Assembly: GCA_002340515.1 (NCBI GenBank)
Contig: DDMF01000051.1
Coordinates: forward strand, 3,424 to 12,868
Direction of reading: 5' to 3'
Source: Rhodobacteraceae bacterium UBA2553
GTDB lineage: Bacteria > Pseudomonadota > Alphaproteobacteria > Rhodobacterales > Rhodobacteraceae
DNA length: 9,445 nucleotides
Positions 5,587 to 9,445 of this stretch are shown piece after piece. Position 1 is the stretch's first letter; each line of letters opens with the position of its first letter. Below the pieces are notes generated by a model. The model was not told the origin of the DNA and did no database searches. It saw nothing but the letters and a program-made list of their open reading frames with translations. Both the position numbers and the translations under genes were made by a program.

Positions 5587-7207
5587 GCTGATAGCCTTCT
5601 GGCCAGCTGAGGGACGTGTTGATGGTCACCTCTTGGGTGGCGCCCGGCGCAATTTCCAGATCCCAAACAGACAGCCCGCGCTTGTCGTCGTGGTTGGTCT
5701 CATCCGGGCGCGGGGTGGCGGTGACCCCCACCTCAAGATCCTCTTGCTCGGAATAAGTCAGCGGATAAAACGCGCGGATTTTCTGGGCCTCGCCCGTCAG
5801 GTTGGTCACGCGGAACGACGTGCCTTGTTCGCGGGTGTTGGTGGTCGAAATAATACCCCGATCACCGGTTTCATTGTTGGCCACGATGTGTTCCAGCCGG
5901 ATCCCTTCGATCGGACCAAAGGGCAAGGTGGTGTCGTCGCCTGCAGCAAGGAATGGCATTTGCACGTCCCCGATAAGGGTCTCACCGCGATAGATGGTCG
6001 CCGCCCCGCCAAGGAAGGGTTCTGCCGTGGTGTTTTCCAACTGGGCCACCAGAAACGCGGTCTCATCCCGGCGTGGAATGGCGTAAATCTCGGGGGTGAC
6101 AGGCAGGGTTAGACTGTCGAGCTCCAGGATTTGGGCATCCCCGGCCAGTGCTGTAACTTTCTGGGAATAGTGATAGGTTACGGCGACGCCGCCAGTGTCA
6201 ACGACGGCCCCTGAAAACTCCTCGACAACAACCAATTCCGGTTCCACGACAGGGGCCGCCGCCATGTCCATCATTTCGGCTGTGGCCTGCACTTTGCGCG
6301 TGGCGAGCACGGGTTTGTGAATGCTGGCTTGGTTGGCGTGGGGTGTTGAGGGTTCGACTTGTTCTGATGGGCGCTGGGTGGACAGCGTCAAATCAACGCT
6401 GTCCCAAACCGCTTCTCGCGGAAGGTCAATTGCAAAATTGCGCCCGATGGTTAGTGACGGGTTGTCGCCTTCGGTCAGGTGAACATCATAGATCGGCGTC
6501 CAGCCGCCGCCATAGGATTTGCTGTTGATTGCGATGGTGACAGTCTGGGGGGTGCTCAGCCGGACAGGGATCGACAAAAGATCCGGGTTTTCCTTTGGCG
6601 CAGACAGGCGGTCAAAGGCGCGTTGGGCGTTGGTCAGATCGGCGTCCAGCTCGGCGCTGTGTTCCGCCTCGTCAGTCAACGCACGGGTTTTTGCGGAAAT
6701 CTGCGCGCGGATGTCTTTGGACTGATTGCCCACAAGCCCCAACATCGCGGTTAATTCCTCAACCGAAGCGGCGTCTTTTGGGGCGCTGATCGAGGTGACA
6801 AAGTCAAGCTGCCCTTGAAGGGCCGCGATCTCATCACGCAATGTTGTCAGCGTTTCGTCATGTGCTTTGATAGCGTCTTTTGCGCTCTCTACTGCGCCAT
6901 CTGCCGCGCGCTGGGCTGGGGAATAAAGTGTTTCAGGATCGGTTGCCGTATCAGGCAAATAGGACAAAGCACCAAGTTGCACTTCACCTGAAATGAGCTT
7001 GATCACCGGCAACCCGAACTGCGTTTCAGACGAGATCATCGGCAGAAGAATCTGATGCTGTCCGGCAGGCAGATCAAGCGTGATCTGATGCGTTTGTTGC
7101 GCGCCGTCAGGATATAAAACCACTGAGACCACCGGGGCAGAGGTGTAAAAATCATCCGCCAAAACCGGCGTGGGCAAAAGGGCGGCAAGAATAAGGGCGC
7201 GGCGCAT
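5567..7207 (-). CDS. Secreted MuiA-family protein (DUF4140 / DUF4139)
   Basis: This encodes a 546-residue protein of the family annotated as mucoidy inhibitor MuiA (DUF4139, TIGR02231; recalled). Its molecular function is unknown. MRRALILAALLPTPVLA is a signal peptide with likely cleavage before ADD or DD, so it should be periplasmic. An N-terminal beta domain (about 20-90, DUF4140-like) is followed by a charged, coiled-coil-rich stretch (about 95-205). The DUF4139 region begins around SYGGGWTPIYDVHL (231-244) and W-D-S-V-D-L-T-L-S-T (about 268-277). A variable Pro/Ala-rich insert (about 280-340) is followed by a C-terminal beta-rich half ending SWPEGYQLNWRPW. I chose ATG 7207 because GAAAGGA lies 6 bases upstream. 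A TTG at 7222 is in frame but lies at that ribosome site. It stands alone between asd (upstream, same strand, separated by a terminator) and the convergent ribbon-helix-helix gene. Confidence 0.88.
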   Translation of the reverse strand: MRRALILAALLPTPVLADDFYTSAPVVSVVLYPDGAQQTHQITLDLPAGQHQILLPMISSETQFGLPVIKLISGEVQLGALSYLPDTATDPETLYSPAQRAADGAVESAKDAIKAHDETLTTLRDEIAALQGQLDFVTSISAPKDAASVEELTAMLGLVGNQSKDIRAQISAKTRALTDEAEHSAELDADLTNAQRAFDRLSAPKENPDLLSIPVRLSTPQTVTIAINSKSYGGGWTPIYDVHLTEGDNPSLTIGRNFAIDLPREAVWDSVDLTLSTQRPSEQVEPSTPHANQASIHKPVLATRKVQATAEMMDMAAAPVVEPELVVVEEFSGAVVDTGGVAVTYHYSQKVTALAGDAQILELDSLTLPVTPEIYAIPRRDETAFLVAQLENTTAEPFLGGAATIYRGETLIGDVQMPFLAAGDDTTLPFGPIEGIRLEHIVANNETGDRGIISTTNTREQGTSFRVTNLTGEAQKIRAFYPLTYSEQEDLEVGVTATPRPDETNHDDKRGLSVWDLEIAPGATQEVTINTSLSWPEGYQLNWRPW

Positions 7208-7308
7208 GAAATGTCCTTTCAAATCAGCTTTGTGGCGAGTGGATCACGCAACGCATTTGAAAGAAAGGGGGGAGTTCCGGACCAGCGGCGGTTTGCCAAA
7301 TGCGCCAT

Positions 7309-7334
7309 AAAAAAACCCCACCACTTGGGCGGGG
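7309..7334 (-). terminator. Rho-independent terminator of asd
   Basis: On the minus strand CCCCGCC and GGTGGGG form a 7-bp stem (one G:T pair) with loop CAAGT, followed by seven Ts. It lies 26 bases past the asd stop and separates asd from the MuiA-family gene. Confidence 0.9.
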
Positions 7335-7359
7335 CTTTCGGAATTTGATGAGAAAGGGT

Positions 7360-8382
7360 TTAGCCCTTTTTCAGAACCTCACGGCCCAAAAGCTCTGCGA
7401 TTTGCACAGCGTTCAAAGCAGCACCTTTGCGCAGGTTATCCGACACGCACCAGAAGTTCAGGCCGTTTTCAATCGAAACGTCCTGACGGATGCGCGAGAT
7501 GAAGGTGGCGAAATCGCCGACGCATTCGACTGGGGTGACATAGCCACCATTTTCGCGTTTATCCACGACCAGAATGCCGGGGGCTTCGCGCAGGATGTCG
7601 CGGGCTTCGTCTTCGTCCAGAAACTCTTCGGTTTCAATGTTGATCGATTCTGAATGGCCCACAAACACGGGAACGCGCACGCAGGTGGCGGTGACTTTGA
7701 TCGATTTGTCGACGATTTTCTTCGTCTCTGCGATCATCTTCCATTCTTCTTTGGTGTCACCCGAATCCATGAACACATCGATGTGTGGGATCACGTTGAA
7801 GGCGATTTGTTTTGGGTAAACCGAGGGGGCGACCTCTTGACCCGGAACATACATGCCCTTGGTCTGGTTCCACAGCTCATCAATCGCCTCTTTGCCCGAT
7901 CCGGACACCGACTGATAGGTCGAGACCACAACGCGTTTGATTTTCGCACGGTCATGCAAAGGCTTCAGCGCCACAACCATCTGCGCCGTGGAACAGTTGG
8001 GGTTCGCGATGATCATCTTGTTTTTATAGTCGTGAATGGCCTCAGGGTTCACTTCTGGCACAATCAACGGGATCTCTGGATCATAGCGGTAAAGCGATGA
8101 GTTATCGATCACAACGCAACCAGCCGCTGCCGCTTTCGGCGCGTATTTTTTGGTCGCGTCAGATCCAACCGCAAAAAGGGCCATATCCCAACCGGTGAAA
8201 TCGAACGTATCGAGATCCTTGGTCTTTAGGGTGGTTTCGCCAAAGCTGACCTCGGTGCCGAGGGACCGGCGCGACGCAAGCGCGACAATCTCGTCCACAG
8301 GAAACTGGCGCTCTGCCAGGATGTTCAGCATTTCGTGGCCCACATTACCGGTGGCGCCTACGACAGCGATTTTATAGCCCAT
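7360..8382 (-). CDS. asd: Aspartate-semialdehyde dehydrogenase
   Basis: This enzyme reduces aspartyl-4-phosphate to aspartate-4-semialdehyde with NADPH, the branch point toward lysine/diaminopimelate, threonine and methionine; it is cytosolic. The 340-residue protein has the nucleotide-binding loop VVGATGNVG (7-15), the catalytic cysteine in ANPNCSTAQ (Cys130), the QSVSGSGKEA segment (157-166) and the active-site histidine in RVPVFVGHSE (His243). Length is normal for the bacterial enzyme. A strong AGGAGG (8388-8393 on the plus-strand map) lies 5 bases before ATG 8382. The gene is monocistronic as far as can be seen: a terminator follows it, and the upstream gene diverges. Confidence 0.98.
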   Translation of the reverse strand: MGYKIAVVGATGNVGHEMLNILAERQFPVDEIVALASRRSLGTEVSFGETTLKTKDLDTFDFTGWDMALFAVGSDATKKYAPKAAAAGCVVIDNSSLYRYDPEIPLIVPEVNPEAIHDYKNKMIIANPNCSTAQMVVALKPLHDRAKIKRVVVSTYQSVSGSGKEAIDELWNQTKGMYVPGQEVAPSVYPKQIAFNVIPHIDVFMDSGDTKEEWKMIAETKKIVDKSIKVTATCVRVPVFVGHSESINIETEEFLDEDEARDILREAPGILVVDKRENGGYVTPVECVGDFATFISRIRQDVSIENGLNFWCVSDNLRKGAALNAVQIAELLGREVLKKG

Positions 8383-8482
8383 TACGGCCTCCTATATTGG
8401 TTCTGCCCCTAAGTTTACGATCGAGGCTGCGCGGTCTTTAACGGATTTGCTGCAATTGCGAAAGAGGGAAGGCGGGTTTTGC

Positions 8483-8510
8483 TTGACTTAACACGCTGTG
8501 ACTGTGATAG
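8483..8510 (+). promoter_or_regulatory. Predicted sigma70-type promoter for the DEAD-box helicase
   Basis: TTGACT (8483-8488) and TGATAG (8505-8510) are 16 bases apart. The -35 is near consensus and the -10 is moderate. Transcription would begin near 8516, giving a leader of about 270 nt before the ATG at 8788. Confidence 0.5.
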
Positions 8511-8541
8511 GGGCGCATCTGTCTGGTTGACGCGTGAGCAA

Positions 8542-8574
8542 CCCGCCCAAAACGTGGCCCGCCCCAAAACGTGG
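8542..8574 (+). repeat. Tandem duplication of a 16/17-base unit in the helicase leader
   Basis: CCCGCCCAAAACGTGG (8542-8557) is followed immediately by CCCGCCCCAAAACGTGG (8558-8574). The copies are identical except for one extra C in the second. It lies about 30 bases after the predicted transcription start, in the untranslated leader. This suggests a slippage-type duplication. Confidence 0.75.
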
Positions 8575-8787
8575 CAAGACAGCAAACGGCGATGGGATTG
8601 GGCCAAAGGTCCACCCGAGACGCCACAACAAGTTCCCAAATCACGCGGGGTGCTGACGGCCAGATCGGCGCAAAGGGCATGGGGTCCGCTGCGCGAGGCT
8701 TGGTCGCAACCAACTGCGACGGGGTGCATTGGCACCTCGATTTCCCGCGTGAAATCGGCATGCATGTGGCGTGCCAGAAAGACGATT

Positions 8788-9445
8788 ATGACTAAATTTG
8801 CAGAGCTCGGGCTTGACCCGAAGCTGGTACAATCTGTGGCCGATGCTGGCTATGACACCCCCACTCCGATCCAGGAACAGGCGATCCCGCTGGTGCTTGG
8901 CGGACGTGATGTGATGGGGCTGGCGCAGACCGGCACCGGCAAAACGGCGGCCTTCGGCCTTCCACTGATTCACCAACTGCTGGGCAACCACGACAAGCGT
9001 CAGGCCAAGTCGATCAAAGCCTTGATCCTTGCCCCAACCCGCGAGCTGGTGAACCAGATCGCCGTGAACCTGCGCGAATATGTGCAAGGTACACATCTGA
9101 AGGTGATGACCGTTGTGGGCGGCGTTTCCATCAACCGTCAGATTGAGAACCTGAACCGGGGCACCGATATTCTGGTCGCCACGCCGGGCCGTCTGATTGA
9201 CCTGATGGATCGCCGTGCGATCCGTTTGGACACGGCTACTTTCCTTGTGCTCGACGAAGCGGACCAGATGCTGGACATGGGCTTTATCCATGCGCTGCGC
9301 CGCATTGCCCCCGAACTGGGCACCCCACGCCAGACCATGCTGTTTTCGGCCACTATGCCCAAACAGATGGAAGAATTGTCGCGCGCCTATCTGACCAATC
9401 CGGCCAAGGTACAAGTGTCGCCCCCCGGCAAAGCCGCTGATAAGG
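8788..9445 (+). CDS. DEAD-box ATP-dependent RNA helicase (RhlE-type), C-terminus off the window
   Basis: DEAD-box helicases unwind short RNA duplexes with ATP in the cytosol and act in ribosome assembly, RNA decay and cold adaptation. The 219 visible residues cover the first RecA domain: Q-motif region F4 and TPTPIQEQAI (24-33), motif I AQTGTGKT (46-53), Ia PTRELV (83-88), GG (111-112), Ib TPGR (132-135), motif II DEAD (156-159) within LDEADQMLDMGF, and motif III SAT (187-189). The second RecA domain and the tail lie beyond the right edge. The overall style (LDMGF, short N-terminus) suggests RhlE, but subfamilies cannot be separated without the C-terminus. I chose ATG 8788 because MTKFAELGLDP is the usual start. 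An in-frame ATG at 8764 would add 8 residues. The ribosome site is weak (AGAAAGA), and a long leader precedes it. Confidence 0.95.
   Translation, partial: MTKFAELGLDPKLVQSVADAGYDTPTPIQEQAIPLVLGGRDVMGLAQTGTGKTAAFGLPLIHQLLGNHDKRQAKSIKALILAPTRELVNQIAVNLREYVQGTHLKVMTVVGGVSINRQIENLNRGTDILVATPGRLIDLMDRRAIRLDTATFLVLDEADQMLDMGFIHALRRIAPELGTPRQTMLFSATMPKQMEELSRAYLTNPAKVQVSPPGKAADK

Larger units (their letters stand above)
8383..8787 (+). other. asd / helicase intergenic region, mostly a presumed helicase 5' leader
   Basis: These 405 bases separate two divergent genes. They hold the asd ribosome site at the left end, the predicted helicase promoter (8483-8510) and a 17-bp tandem repeat (8542-8574). 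From a start near 8516 to the helicase ATG is about 270 nt. Short open frames occur on both strands here, but none looks like a protein family or has a good ribosome site. A convincing asd promoter was not found. Confidence 0.45.

Noticed and set aside
7252..7304. 8-bp inverted copies CGCATTTG (7252-7259) and CAAATGCG (7297-7304) upstream of the MuiA-family gene.
   Set aside because: Short arms with a 37-base gap are expected fairly often by chance, and no promoter context supports them.
8571..8795. Open frame on the plus strand overlapping the helicase start by 8 bases, and opposing minus-strand frames at 8415-8765.
   Set aside because: No family-like sequence, no good ribosome site and low-complexity, mixed composition. 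The region is better explained as a leader.
8641..9414. 257-codon open frame on the minus strand across the helicase gene.
   Set aside because: It lies antisense to an unmistakable DEAD-box domain. GC-rich DNA often gives long antisense frames, and the product is rich in His/Gln/Arg with no recognisable domain.
1..9445. tRNA or rRNA genes, CRISPR arrays, transposases, integrases, and defence or toxin-antitoxin modules.
   Set aside because: None seen on reading both strands. The lone ribbon-helix-helix protein has no toxin partner, and the palindromes are too few and too different from regularly spaced repeats for a CRISPR array.

Overview
The window looks like chromosomal DNA of an alphaproteobacterium, most likely of the Rhodobacteraceae (roseobacter group). 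This rests on recognising the encoded proteins from memory (MipZ-type ATPase, cysteine-free bL31, asd, a KefB-like antiporter, a MuiA/DUF4139 protein), on the fairly high GC content, and on the gene order rplS-rpmE / Lin0512 pair / mipZ. No database search was run.

Layout from left to right. At 1-1290 (minus) is the N-terminal part of a KefB/KefC-type cation:proton antiporter that runs off the left edge. Divergent from it, at 1439-2418, is a membrane O-acyltransferase gene (fucose 4-O-acetylase-like). It carries both a frameshift and an in-frame stop and is best read as a pseudogene. A good sigma70-type promoter (2479-2507) then precedes a leader of about 210 nt and the ribosomal protein operon rplS-rpmE, which ends at a strong hairpin terminator that also faces the opposite strand. 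At 3433-4142 (minus) are two overlapping paralogous genes of the uncharacterised Lin0512 family. They diverge from mipZ (4318-5130, plus), a ParA-like ATPase for division-site placement.

After mipZ lies a 264-bp region with two related long palindromes, a possible 37-codon small ORF and a TTAA-N7-TTAA (CtrA-type) site. The site lies just upstream of a 63-aa ribbon-helix-helix protein. That gene runs tail-to-tail into, and overlaps, a large minus-strand gene for a secreted MuiA/DUF4139 protein (5567-7207). Next come a terminator and asd (aspartate-semialdehyde dehydrogenase, minus, 7360-8382). A 405-bp intergenic region follows, holding a predicted promoter and an imperfect tandem repeat. It leads into a RhlE-type DEAD-box RNA helicase (8788 onward, plus) that is cut by the right edge.

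Most of the content is core housekeeping: translation, lysine/threonine/methionine biosynthesis, division, RNA remodelling. I do not see a defence system, mobile element, CRISPR array, tRNA or rRNA. The parts that deserve a second look are the diverged Lin0512 pair, the paired palindromes with the small ORF and CtrA-like site behind mipZ, the decayed acyltransferase, and the two long 5' leaders (rplS and the helicase).
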